Origin: Bacillota bacterium
GTDB taxonomy: Bacteria; Vulcanimicrobiota; JAJTBE01
Assembly: GCA_021287065.1 (NCBI GenBank)
Contig: JAJTBE010000119.1
Coordinates: 33,050-97,049, forward strand
DNA length: 64,000 bases
Reading direction: 5' to 3'
Position 1 is the first letter of the stretch. Every line of letters begins with the position of its first letter. A program made the translations under genes and the position numbers. The notes beneath the pieces are model-generated. The model saw only the letters and a program-made list of their open reading frames with translations, was not told the origin of the DNA and made no database searches. Of the stretch, positions 7,768-15,877 are shown piece by piece.

Positions 7768-9039
7768 ATGTCAGGAATAGGCGCTGTAGGAGGACCGGAC
7801 AGACAATATCTGCCCGCACAGACTTCCCAGATTGCTAAGAAAGAAGAAGCAGTTCAGGCTGAACCAAAGGACAAAGTGCAGATTAGCAAAGCAAGAGAAG
7901 TTTTTGAAAAAGTCGTCGGATCCCCGATGGGTGTTATAATGGCAGGAACAGATGCCGTAGGCGGATTTCTGGGTGGCGGAGTTGCAGGTCTCGGAGCCGG
8001 CAATTCAGGCTCAGCAGCAGCTACAGGTATCGGATCAGCATTGACAGCTGCCGGAATCGGCGCAGCAATAGGCTCAGCAATAGCTACTCCGGTGGTTGGC
8101 GGCATAGTCGGCGGAATTGCCGGTTTAGCAGTCAGTTTCCTTTCTGCAGTCGGAGGCAGGGGTGAAACATTCGAAAAAACCGCAGACGCAATTTCAACGA
8201 AAGCAAAAGCAGCAGTTTCCGACAATGTTCCCACAGAATCAAAAGTGAAAGATGCAGCCCGCAACTTTACCGAAGGCGCTCTCACAGGCGTAGGAGCCGG
8301 TGCAGTCGGTGGATTTAAAGTAGGAACAAATGCCGGTGCCGGAATCGTTTCAGGCGTTATTGAAGGCGTAAAAGGCGCAGCAACAGCAGCAGTAGGAAAA
8401 TATGAGAAACCTGCCGAAGAGAAACCGGTTGAAGGCGAAAAACCCGGATTCGGCAAAAAAGTTTTAAATGCAATACTCAGCGCACCCAGAGTTATAGTCG
8501 GCACAGCAGTCGGTATTGCCGGAGGCATAGCCGGTATGGGAATGGAAGCTATAGACGGTGCACTGCAGGGCACAGTTCTCGGTGTAACAAAACAGGATAG
8601 CGCAAGCGCCGAATTCACCAGAGGGCTTATGAGGGTCGAAACGGCAATAGGCGGAACCGTAACAGGGTTTGCATTCGGCGGACCCCTCGGTGCAGCTATA
8701 GGTCTTGGCAGCGGTCTGGTTCTTGGCCACATCATCAACAAAGTTGAGAAAAAGAGCGGAACCGATAAAGAAATAGCACAGGGAATCACCGACGCCGTCA
8801 AGTATGCCAAAAATGACAATACTTATGAAGATACCTCGGTTAAAGAACATTCAACCAGTGAAAAGACCACTTATGAAGCTGTTCGTGACGGCATAGAGGG
8901 TCTTGCGACAGGCACAGCTGCAGGTATGAGAGAAGGCTTCAAAGCCGGATTCTCAGGCGGCAAGGGCGCAGTTGACGGCTTCGTTGAAGGAGCCAAAGGA
9001 ATTGTCAGCGGTATTATCGGCGGCGTAACCGGCAGATAA
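7768..9039 (+). CDS. Glycine-zipper hydrophobic protein, two-unit form
   Basis: No named family is recognised. The 423-residue protein has no signal peptide. A polar N-terminus leads into DKVQIS near residue 33. Two related units follow, each made of long Gly/Ala helices of GxxxG type (GGIVGGIAGLAVSF; FGGPLGAAIGLGSGLVLG) and a charged segment. The second unit resembles the single-unit protein encoded next. It ends GAKGIVSGIIGGVTGR. The start is the ATG at 7768, preceded by GGAGG; the same frame runs upstream to 7669 but would cover the -35 and -10 elements. The next gene begins 25 bases downstream, so the two are probably co-transcribed. Such proteins can insert into or permeabilise membranes; that role here is inference. 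Confidence 0.75.
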   Translation: MSGIGAVGGPDRQYLPAQTSQIAKKEEAVQAEPKDKVQISKAREVFEKVVGSPMGVIMAGTDAVGGFLGGGVAGLGAGNSGSAAATGIGSALTAAGIGAAIGSAIATPVVGGIVGGIAGLAVSFLSAVGGRGETFEKTADAISTKAKAAVSDNVPTESKVKDAARNFTEGALTGVGAGAVGGFKVGTNAGAGIVSGVIEGVKGAATAAVGKYEKPAEEKPVEGEKPGFGKKVLNAILSAPRVIVGTAVGIAGGIAGMGMEAIDGALQGTVLGVTKQDSASAEFTRGLMRVETAIGGTVTGFAFGGPLGAAIGLGSGLVLGHIINKVEKKSGTDKEIAQGITDAVKYAKNDNTYEDTSVKEHSTSEKTTYEAVRDGIEGLATGTAAGMREGFKAGFSGGKGAVDGFVEGAKGIVSGIIGGVTGR

Positions 9040-9064
9040 CCCGTGAGTATCAGGAGGATTTAAA

Positions 9065-9748
9065 ATGGAAATCAGAGATGCAGGATTAATTAATTATACA
9101 GCTTCTATGGCACCCACAGCCCAGCCCAAAATGGCTGAAGCAGACGTAAAACCCCAGGGAGATCAGGTTGTCCTTAGTCAGGAAAAACCTCTCTATAAAA
9201 AAATCATTGAGTTTCCGGGCAAAGCAGTAGGAGCAGCAGTCGGCGTAGTTACCGGCGCAGCAAGTGCTCCTCTCCACATTATCCCCGGTGCCGTAAAAGG
9301 CATTCAGGAAGGTCTTACCAGTGACAAAGCCCAGAAATCAGAAGGCCTTTTCCACACCACAATGTGGCTTCAGAATCTTGCCATCGGCGCAGGTGCCGGT
9401 TTTGCAGTAGGCGGACCTATGGGCGCAGCTATCGGAGCAGGCGCAGCAGCTATTTTCTCAGGCGTAAACACCTTCATCGGTGAAAAATCAGGCGCTTACG
9501 AGAAAATGGTGGAAAAAGTTGAAACCAATGTGGACAAAGCTATTTCCGACAATACAGGAAACAAAACCAAAGTTCTCGTTCAGAACGCTGTTGAAGGCTC
9601 AATCATCGGCGGCGGAGCAGCATTCTCAAGCGGCGCCAAAGTCGGTTTTGAAGCTGGTAAAGGTGTTGTGGAAGGCGTGTTTGCAGGCGTCGAAGGTCTC
9701 GTTGAAGGCGTTTACGAAGCAGGCAAAAGCATTATCACAGGCAAATAA
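9065..9748 (+). CDS. Glycine-zipper hydrophobic protein, single-unit form
   Basis: A 227-residue paralogue of the preceding gene product. A polar N-terminus with DQVVLS near residue 35 precedes Gly/Ala-rich helices (GKAVGAAVGVVTGAASAP; FAVGGPMGAAIGAGAAAIF), then a charged stretch with DKAISDNTGNKTK, and a final Gly-rich tail (GLVEGVYEAGKSIITGK). The charged KAxSDN motif is shared with the first paralogue (KAAVSDN). There is no signal peptide. AGGAGG lies 8 bases before the ATG. It is probably the second gene of a two-gene transcript ending at the terminator at 9794. Function is unknown; oligomerisation in or on a membrane is suggested by the GxxxG pattern only. Confidence 0.75.
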   Translation: MEIRDAGLINYTASMAPTAQPKMAEADVKPQGDQVVLSQEKPLYKKIIEFPGKAVGAAVGVVTGAASAPLHIIPGAVKGIQEGLTSDKAQKSEGLFHTTMWLQNLAIGAGAGFAVGGPMGAAIGAGAAAIFSGVNTFIGEKSGAYEKMVEKVETNVDKAISDNTGNKTKVLVQNAVEGSIIGGGAAFSSGAKVGFEAGKGVVEGVFAGVEGLVEGVYEAGKSIITGK

Positions 9749-9793
9749 CCTCAGGGTTTGAATTCAGACCCCGTTTTAAGTCAGATATATTCG

Positions 9794-9825
9794 GCCATTC
9801 CGGTATTTTTCTGGGGTGGCTTTTT
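9794..9825 (+). terminator. Rho-independent terminator after the glycine-zipper pair
   Basis: GGCCATTCC and GGGGTGGC can pair (with G-U pairs) around an 11-base loop, followed immediately by TTTTT. It lies 45 bases after the stop codon. Confidence 0.65.
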
Positions 9826-9834
9826 ACTTATTAT

Positions 9835-9889
9835 TTAACATGTTGTTAACACAAAAGGTCTTAATTGTCAGTTCTGATTCTGGTATAAT
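9835..9889 (+). promoter_or_regulatory. Palindrome plus promoter upstream of the DUF2252 gene
   Basis: TTAACA-TGT-TGTTAA (9835-9849), an 11-base gap, TTAATT (9861-9866), a 17-base spacer and TATAAT (9884-9889). Spacings are identical to the element at 7663-7718, and scattered identities also extend through the spacer, so the two are probably homologous copies. Confidence 0.7.
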
Positions 9890-9907
9890 TTAAACTACTA
9901 AGGCGCT

Positions 9908-9976
9908 ATGGACGGAGTAATTGACGGTGCTAAAGGAATAGTCAGCGGTATAATTGGCGGTGTTACAGGCAAATAG
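9908..9976 (+). pseudogene. Remnant (or microprotein) of a glycine-zipper gene
   Basis: A 22-codon frame beginning ATG GAC GGA ends with KGIVSGIIGGVTGK and a TAG. It is nearly identical in sequence to the last codons of the protein ending at 9039 (KGIVSGIIGGVTGR), and the nucleotide similarity extends a few bases before its ATG. No convincing ribosome site precedes it. It lies 18 bases after a -10 box of the shared type. The simplest reading is an internal deletion that removed most of a third paralogue and left its promoter and tail; a genuine small peptide cannot be excluded. Confidence 0.6.
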
Positions 9977-10025
9977 GAACAGATTGGTTCTCTTTGCCTT
10001 ATTAATTAAATAGCTGGAGCAGATT

Positions 10026-11414
10026 ATGGATTCACTCAATTCAGTAAATTTTTCAACAAATTCTATGTCAGTCGTTAAACCGGCAGCATTCAGCCAGATA
10101 AAAACTCACATTGATAATGAGGCACATGTTTCTGACGGTTTTGTCAGGAGTAATTCCGGACCGGAAGGTGCTTCTCATACATTGACAAAAATGTTGAGGG
10201 ATCCTGAAAAATCTGTGGGTTTTAACCATGAATATAACAAAGCTCTGGGTTTAAAGCCTGATGATTTAAAGGCAAAATACGATATGATGAAGGAAGATGT
10301 GTTTTCTTTTTACAGAATCACAAATGCCCTCTTTTATAATGATATCCATGGTGATTATGCAGGAGCTTCCAGCCTTTGCAGCAAACCGGCTCCGGAAATT
10401 TATATTACAGGCGACGCCCACTGGATGAATCTCGGCACATATCGCGGTGCGGACGGCGAAGCTGTCTGGGGATTCGATGATTTTGATCAGGCAACAAAAG
10501 GTTCTCCCGAATGGGACCTTGAAAGGCTTGCAGTCAGTGCAGCCCTTGCGTTGAGAGAACAGGGCGGCAGCAGGGAAGAAGAAGCTGAACTTGTTAAAAA
10601 AATTGGCAAAAAGTATATTGATGTAGTAAGTGATGTCGCTGATACGGGAGAAATACATCCCTGTTATCTGAAAGCGGATGAAACACATAATCCAATTAAG
10701 GATGCCATAAAAGATGCCGGTTCCGTTGACAGGAAGAAATTTTTGAAGAAGATTCTTGATCCCGATTCCAAAGCTCCCAGATTTGTTTCAAATGAAAAGA
10801 TTCAGCCTGTAACATTAGATGAAGCTGCTGATGTTAAAAAAGGGCTTGAAGAATACCAGTCAAGGCTTGGTTCGGATTTACCCATTGCAAAACCTGTGAA
10901 GGTTCTTGATATAGCCAGAAAGCTCGGTTCAGGCGGCAGCAGTTATGGTCTGGACAGATATTATGTGCTTGTGGCAGCAGACAAAGTATGGAAAGAGCCG
11001 TTTGTTCTTGAAATTAAACAGCTACTTCCCTCTGCTGTAAATGATCAGAGCGGAAACCTCGATGCTGCAAATGGAAAAGAAATCGTTGATAATATCAGAA
11101 AAACCGGCGGCAAGGCAAATCCCCTCACAGGATATACTACCGTTGGCGGTAAAGCCTGCCTTGTCCGCGAACTTGAACCTGAAAAGGCAAAAGTTGATCC
11201 CGGTGAACTGAAACATTATGATGAACTTGAAACCTATTTCACTCAGGCTGCAAAAGTTATGGCATACTCCCACTGCCAGTCAAAAACTGAAGCCCGGAAT
11301 CTGAGGGTGTGGATAGGCGATGAGCATAAGCAGATGATGAAAAATCTTGAGTCCTTTGCTATGGTCTATGCAGATCAGGTTGAAGCGGACTTTGGTGCCT
11401 GGAAAAAGGAATAG
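10026..11414 (+). CDS. DUF2252 family protein (kinase-like fold, function unknown)
   Basis: The 462-residue protein carries the hallmark DUF2252 motifs: ITGDAHWMNLGTYRG near residue 140, WGFDDFDQATKGSPEWDLERLA near 155, and a late GKACLVRELEPEK segment. The family is distantly related to aminoglycoside/choline kinase-like proteins, but its reaction is not established. The N-terminal ~45 residues are Ser/Asn-rich, without a classical signal peptide, and resemble the polar N-termini of the neighbouring hydrophobic proteins. GGAG lies 7 bases before the ATG. It is expressed from the palindrome-linked promoter at 9835, reading through the 22-codon remnant. Confidence 0.8.
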   Translation: MDSLNSVNFSTNSMSVVKPAAFSQIKTHIDNEAHVSDGFVRSNSGPEGASHTLTKMLRDPEKSVGFNHEYNKALGLKPDDLKAKYDMMKEDVFSFYRITNALFYNDIHGDYAGASSLCSKPAPEIYITGDAHWMNLGTYRGADGEAVWGFDDFDQATKGSPEWDLERLAVSAALALREQGGSREEEAELVKKIGKKYIDVVSDVADTGEIHPCYLKADETHNPIKDAIKDAGSVDRKKFLKKILDPDSKAPRFVSNEKIQPVTLDEAADVKKGLEEYQSRLGSDLPIAKPVKVLDIARKLGSGGSSYGLDRYYVLVAADKVWKEPFVLEIKQLLPSAVNDQSGNLDAANGKEIVDNIRKTGGKANPLTGYTTVGGKACLVRELEPEKAKVDPGELKHYDELETYFTQAAKVMAYSHCQSKTEARNLRVWIGDEHKQMMKNLESFAMVYADQVEADFGAWKKE

Positions 11415-11459
11415 AACTGAATAAAAAAGATTGCTGAAATACAGTTGCCGATTCCGGAA

Positions 11460-13574
11460 TCAATTAGTCAAACCTTTGAGAACCGAATCCGCATCTGTAT
11501 TTTTTATTTTGTAAATGCTTGCGGCAGCTTCTTCCCGCGTAAGTTTTTTCTGAGGTTTGAGGAGCCTTGTTGTTCCGAAACATGATTTTATTACAGAAAA
11601 ATTATTCTGCATATCTTTTGTAAAGGCGAATAAATAGCGGGGACTGATTTTTTCGGCATCGTCATAATATTTCGAAAGTGAGGCAATGGCAGCTTTAGGA
11701 TTTTTCATAACCGAAGCTGTTTCTTTCGGACTTATATTGTATTCTATCTGGCACCTGATATATACCATTTCCTGTCTGGTTATGTTTTTGTCAGGTTCGA
11801 ACAATCTGCCTGATGATTTCAAGTCGTAACCTGCATCTGCAAGCCCCTGAATCCATTCCCAGTCTTTATTGTTTTTGGCAACATCCCTGAATGCAGCTTC
11901 GCTGTCTTTTCCCGCAGGCTTTATAAATCCTCCGGTTTGGGAAGGCATATATATGTTGTTGGCTTTAACAAGCCATCTGATGTATTGCGCTCTTGTTACA
12001 GGAGCCAGAGGTTTAAAGCTTTTGCCTGAATCTTCTGTAATGCCGAGTCTGGCAAGGGTAATTATCTGTTCCCTGAATGTGCTTTTTTCTATATCATCAA
12101 ATTTAATCTCTCCGTCCGGACTGATTTTAAGTACATTCTGCAGGTTCTTGGGCTGGGGTTTTCCTGAAGCTGAAGGGTCTTTTGACAGGGTATGCATTTT
12201 ATCATCATAATGAGCTGACCCCGGACCTGCTGTGAAATACCATATGCCGAGTGAAATTCCTATTACTGCAAGCAGAATCAGGATAGAAGGAATCAGCGGA
12301 AGTTTTTTATTTTCCGGCAGAGGCTTAGAGAAATCATCCTGTTCTTCATCCTCTGTTGTAAAATCGGTTGCAGGTTCATACTGCGGCTGCGGTTCAGATA
12401 TAGAAACCGTTTTTACTGTTCTACGCAGTTCTGTTTTTTCTGCTTTTGGCGTAGTCTGGGAATAAACCGGCACATTTACCTGAACATAATCGCCTTTGAA
12501 AAGATCCATGTCAGGAAGGGGCATTGTTGGGATCGGCGGTTTATATTCAGTTATTTTTTCTTCTCTGTTATAAAGTGTAGCATCCACAGGTTTTCTCGGT
12601 TTGAAAAGCCCCTTTTTGGGTGCCGCCGGAGCAGGAGCCTCATAAAGTTCATTTTCAATTTCCTGAGTTTCATTTGAAATATCCTGAATCCGGGGCTTGT
12701 TTATATCATCCTTTACATTTACTGTTTGAATCTCCGGATGAATCATCTGATTGATGGTTTCATGCTCAGTTACATCACCGGTGGCTGGTTTTTCCTCAGT
12801 TATAGTGTCAGAAATCGCCCATGTTTCGTATTTTCCGTCGATAAGATTGACAAGAGGTCCGAATATAAGTGAGCAATTGACATTTTTATCAAGCTTTTCA
12901 AGAATCAGCAGCACCCGTTTTCCTTCGAGAAAACAAATTCCGGCAGCAATCATAAAGAATGGTGCAATAAGGCTCAGAAGGGGAAGAATTGCAGCATGTT
13001 CATGTCTGAATACAATATTGAGAACTCCAAAATACATAACATCCAAAAAAGCCTGAATTGACATAAGTATCAGGCAGAAAGCCAGAACCCGTCTGAAGAT
13101 TTTTGCTTTTACCGAAGGAATAATTATTAACAGAAGGGTAAAAAAGGAAAGAAGCAATGTGTTAAAGAAAAATAATACATCAAGACATTTTCTGTGCTCT
13201 GTAAAATAGATGAAACTATTGTAAAGCAATATTGCATGCGAAAACCAGAAGAAAACGGAGATTCCCCCTGTAATTACGGCGTTTGTCCAGTTTCTTTCTT
13301 TAGGCAGCCGTTTAAGGTTTTTTCTGACCAGAAGAAAGCATGCAATACCAAGCCCGATTGCAAACATGCTGAATATTGATGAAGTAACGACGGAAATGGT
13401 TCTTGTGCTGTATGATACAATCTCTGAAAGGTATCTTCCGATGATTTCTGCGGGATTAAATGAAAATCTGATAAATCCTGATTCAATACCTAAAAGCACA
13501 GTATCAGTGGCATAAATAAACAAGCCGATAAGAGCGAAGAAAATTCCGTAGATTTTCCCCATTTTTATAGTCAT
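11460..13574 (-). CDS. Polytopic membrane protein with C-terminal SLH domains
   Basis: This 704-residue protein is built in three parts. Residues about 7-230 contain six hydrophobic spans (for example IYGIFFALIGLFIYATD and LAFCLILMSIQAFLDVMYF). Residues 240-425 are polar, Pro/Glu-rich and probably cytoplasmic. A further span (IPSILILLAVIGISLGIWYF, about 430-450) is followed by three SLH-type repeats, recognisable by VTRAQYIRWLVKAN, ITRQEMVYIRCQI and LTREEAAASIYKI. SLH domains bind cell-wall or secondary polymers, so the C-terminus should face outside. The start has GGGGGA 5 bases upstream. It is convergent with the DUF2252 gene. No known family combines these parts that I can name. Confidence 0.7.
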   Translation of the reverse strand: MTIKMGKIYGIFFALIGLFIYATDTVLLGIESGFIRFSFNPAEIIGRYLSEIVSYSTRTISVVTSSIFSMFAIGLGIACFLLVRKNLKRLPKERNWTNAVITGGISVFFWFSHAILLYNSFIYFTEHRKCLDVLFFFNTLLLSFFTLLLIIIPSVKAKIFRRVLAFCLILMSIQAFLDVMYFGVLNIVFRHEHAAILPLLSLIAPFFMIAAGICFLEGKRVLLILEKLDKNVNCSLIFGPLVNLIDGKYETWAISDTITEEKPATGDVTEHETINQMIHPEIQTVNVKDDINKPRIQDISNETQEIENELYEAPAPAAPKKGLFKPRKPVDATLYNREEKITEYKPPIPTMPLPDMDLFKGDYVQVNVPVYSQTTPKAEKTELRRTVKTVSISEPQPQYEPATDFTTEDEEQDDFSKPLPENKKLPLIPSILILLAVIGISLGIWYFTAGPGSAHYDDKMHTLSKDPSASGKPQPKNLQNVLKISPDGEIKFDDIEKSTFREQIITLARLGITEDSGKSFKPLAPVTRAQYIRWLVKANNIYMPSQTGGFIKPAGKDSEAAFRDVAKNNKDWEWIQGLADAGYDLKSSGRLFEPDKNITRQEMVYIRCQIEYNISPKETASVMKNPKAAIASLSKYYDDAEKISPRYLFAFTKDMQNNFSVIKSCFGTTRLLKPQKKLTREEAAASIYKIKNTDADSVLKGLTN

Positions 13575-13698
13575 AATAATCCCCCGGGAATCTCTGGAAT
13601 GAATACTTCTGGAAAATTAGATATAACCGGGATATTTCCTTTAAATAAATATAGGAAGAATGCCGATAAAACCTGTATTAAGGGAGAGAGGTAGCTGC

Positions 13699-14730
13699 TT
13701 GCAGAATAAACAGAAACCAGAACCGAAAAAAAAGAAAAAATCTGTTCTTATTCCTGTGATTATTGTTGTTGCTGTTGTTGCAGCCATTGTTGCAGTAATA
13801 GTTAAAGTTTCTCCAAAAAGTCTTGGGCTTATTAAGAACAGTAAAATTGCCAAAAACAAATCCGGAAAAGCAAATCTGAAAACTCCGGGAAAAGTTGGTA
13901 TTGATTCTATAAAAAAGCCCTTTTCGAAGTCGAAAACAGTAACGGTTAAGCAGCTTAACCGTGAAATTGAAACATTTGCAGCAACCCTTGAAAAATCGAA
14001 GATAAAGAAGGACCAGTTTTTAAAGTTTGCCGGAGATTTCAACATAGCTCCAACCGATGACAACTTCAGAAAATACATCAGGGCGGCGCTAATATTCGAA
14101 GCTACCAGGGATGCAGGCCTTTGGCATATACAGTGGAAAATTACCGACAAGGAGCCTAACTCGGATCATATCTGGGCGCAATGGAAAAAGAGTCCCTGCA
14201 GTGATCTGCTGAAAATACCTACCGCTTATGCTGAATGTGATGAGATTTCCGCCCTTTTTGCCTTTCTTATGAGGAAAAACGGAAACCTGAATACCGGATT
14301 ATACTGGCCCACAAAAAATCATACAGTCGCAGTCTGGAAACTTAAATCTGTTGAAGGGAAAGAAGTAAGGGTTGTGATTCCCACAACGCAGATTTTTCTG
14401 AATAATCGGGGACTTTTCGGAACAAACCGGTTTGACCCCTACAAACAGAAAGAAATTTATGATTACACAAGGGAGGATGCTTCGTTATCCACGCCTCTTC
14501 CCGCGGAACTTGCAAATTTCTTTATTATGCAGATATACAAATACGGCGGAGCTTCGGAAGATACTCTGCAGTATCTCAGGGGAGTCCGGGAAGCAATCTG
14601 GGTGGGAACTGATTTTCAGAGTGATGCCAAAAAAGAACTGGAATCAACTCTTGCAAATTACAGGCAGAACAACGCTGATCCCGCTGATATCAGAGCACTG
14701 GAATACTTCCGGGATGAATTTCTGAGATAG
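13699..14730 (+). CDS. Membrane-anchored transglutaminase-like protein
   Basis: The protein starts with a Lys-rich segment, then one hydrophobic anchor (SVLIPVIIVVAVVAAIVAVIV), leaving about 300 residues outside the cytoplasm. Within that, YAECDEISALFAFLMRKNG resembles the Cys-helix of transglutaminase/papain-like folds, and a His follows in KNHTVAVWKL, with several Asp candidates after it. This suggests a cysteine peptidase or transglutaminase-like fold; activity is inference. I prefer the TTG at 13699 because GAGAGG lies 7 bases upstream; the in-frame ATG at 13660 has only a crowded AGGA. It is convergent with the next gene, with 3 bases between stop codons. Confidence 0.5.
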   Translation: MQNKQKPEPKKKKKSVLIPVIIVVAVVAAIVAVIVKVSPKSLGLIKNSKIAKNKSGKANLKTPGKVGIDSIKKPFSKSKTVTVKQLNREIETFAATLEKSKIKKDQFLKFAGDFNIAPTDDNFRKYIRAALIFEATRDAGLWHIQWKITDKEPNSDHIWAQWKKSPCSDLLKIPTAYAECDEISALFAFLMRKNGNLNTGLYWPTKNHTVAVWKLKSVEGKEVRVVIPTTQIFLNNRGLFGTNRFDPYKQKEIYDYTREDASLSTPLPAELANFFIMQIYKYGGASEDTLQYLRGVREAIWVGTDFQSDAKKELESTLANYRQNNADPADIRALEYFRDEFLR

Positions 14731-14733
14731 TGA

Positions 14734-15723
14734 TTAAAGCTTTTCCCTTACACTGTTGAGAATTCCCGATCTCATAAATTCCGTAGCCTGTGCCAATGCT
14801 GTTTCCTGATGTTCTTCATATAATTTCAGCATTTTTCCCGCTTCTTTTTCAAATCCGTTTTCATGAAGCCATTCGTAAGCGATGAATTTATCCTGGGCAA
14901 TTCCGAAGGTGTTTACCAGATCTGTGATTGCTTCAACATCCTTTTTCTCAAATCCGAAAACATCCTGAGCGGAATTCATAGCATAAAGCAGTTCTCTCAC
15001 ACACTTTCTGTCTTCATGAAAGGCATGGGGATCCCTGTGGTTCATGCTGGTTTTTTCTGTTTCGTCCAAAAGTGAAAGAATATGGTTTTTCACTTTCTTT
15101 TCACCTGATGCTTCGATCTGTCCGGGAGATTCTTCCTTTGCCGGTTTGGGATGGCTCAGAAAATCAAGGGATTTATCCATTCCCTCGTTTCTGAAATCAT
15201 GGTAAACTTCCATGAATTTATCAGCTTGTTTTTCTTTGTATTTCTTCAGTTTCTGCTCAACGGCAAAAGGAAGCTTCCCTTTGGGGGAAATAGCCGCTGT
15301 CTCGTTCTCAATTACTGAAACATCTTTGTATTTGCCAAGCTTTCCCGCTAATCTGGTTATCCTGTTCATTGATTTTTCCAGCTTTTCTTCTTTGTATGAA
15401 CCGCTGAAAGCTTCAACTACAGGCTGAAACGCTCTTATAAGGCGGCGTATGTTGGACCTGTCCACTTCCTCCGGAGTCGGATTTTTACCGAGCTGTTTTA
15501 TGGACTCTTCAAAAGCATCAAGTGCCGGAAACAGCTTTGAACTCAGCGCCGGATATACAGGTCCCGTATCATCGGATCTGCTGCTGGACGAGGGAAGTGC
15601 CTGATAAATATCGCTTACTCCTTCGAGAAAAAACTGTTTTTCAGCTTTTTCCGTCTGCCTTGCTCCCTGGCTTTGATCCATCCATGTATTTGTAATCCTG
15701 AATCCACCCGAATCTATAATCAT
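14734..15723 (-). CDS. CHAD-like helical protein
   Basis: The 329-residue protein is predicted all-helical. Two segments resemble the two halves of a CHAD domain: NIRRLIRAFQPVVEAFSG followed by LAGKLGKYKDVSVIEN, and later FHEDRKCVRELLYAMNSA followed by LVNTFGIAQDKFIAYEWL. CHAD domains use basic residues and His to bind polyphosphate; some of the basic residues are present here but the classical paired HxxR motifs are degenerate. The N-terminal 60 residues are polar and Ser-rich. The gene is expressed from a minus-strand promoter at 15756-15810 carrying the shared palindrome. AGGAGT precedes the start. Confidence 0.5.
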   Translation of the reverse strand: MIIDSGGFRITNTWMDQSQGARQTEKAEKQFFLEGVSDIYQALPSSSSRSDDTGPVYPALSSKLFPALDAFEESIKQLGKNPTPEEVDRSNIRRLIRAFQPVVEAFSGSYKEEKLEKSMNRITRLAGKLGKYKDVSVIENETAAISPKGKLPFAVEQKLKKYKEKQADKFMEVYHDFRNEGMDKSLDFLSHPKPAKEESPGQIEASGEKKVKNHILSLLDETEKTSMNHRDPHAFHEDRKCVRELLYAMNSAQDVFGFEKKDVEAITDLVNTFGIAQDKFIAYEWLHENGFEKEAGKMLKLYEEHQETALAQATEFMRSGILNSVREKL

Positions 15724-15755
15724 TCCATACTCCTGCCGTTATTTTTTCTTAATAT

Positions 15756-15810
15756 ATTTTAACTCAAAAACATCTTATGGTAAATTATGTTATTGTAACA
15801 AAAATGTTAA
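15756..15810 (-). promoter_or_regulatory. Palindrome plus promoter upstream of the CHAD-like gene
   Basis: Read on the minus strand: TTAACA-TTTT-TGTTAC (15810-15795), a 10-base gap, TTTACC (-35, 15784-15779), a 17-base spacer, and TAAAAT (-10, 15761-15756). The distance from the outer half-site to the -35 is 26 bases, identical to the three plus-strand copies. The palindrome has a 4-base instead of 3-base spacer. The site lies in the divergent region shared with deoC and might serve both. Confidence 0.6.
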
Positions 15811-15877
15811 TTATTACGGAGGGAAATAACATTCTTTGGTGAAAATTAAACCGATTAAAAATAGATGAGGTGATCTT

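Noticed and set aside
7854..8819. Long reverse-strand frame opposite the first glycine-zipper gene
   Set aside because: It is Pro/Ala/Ile-rich because it mirrors Gly/Ala codons; it has no ribosome site and the plus-strand gene is supported by promoter, ribosome site and paralogues.
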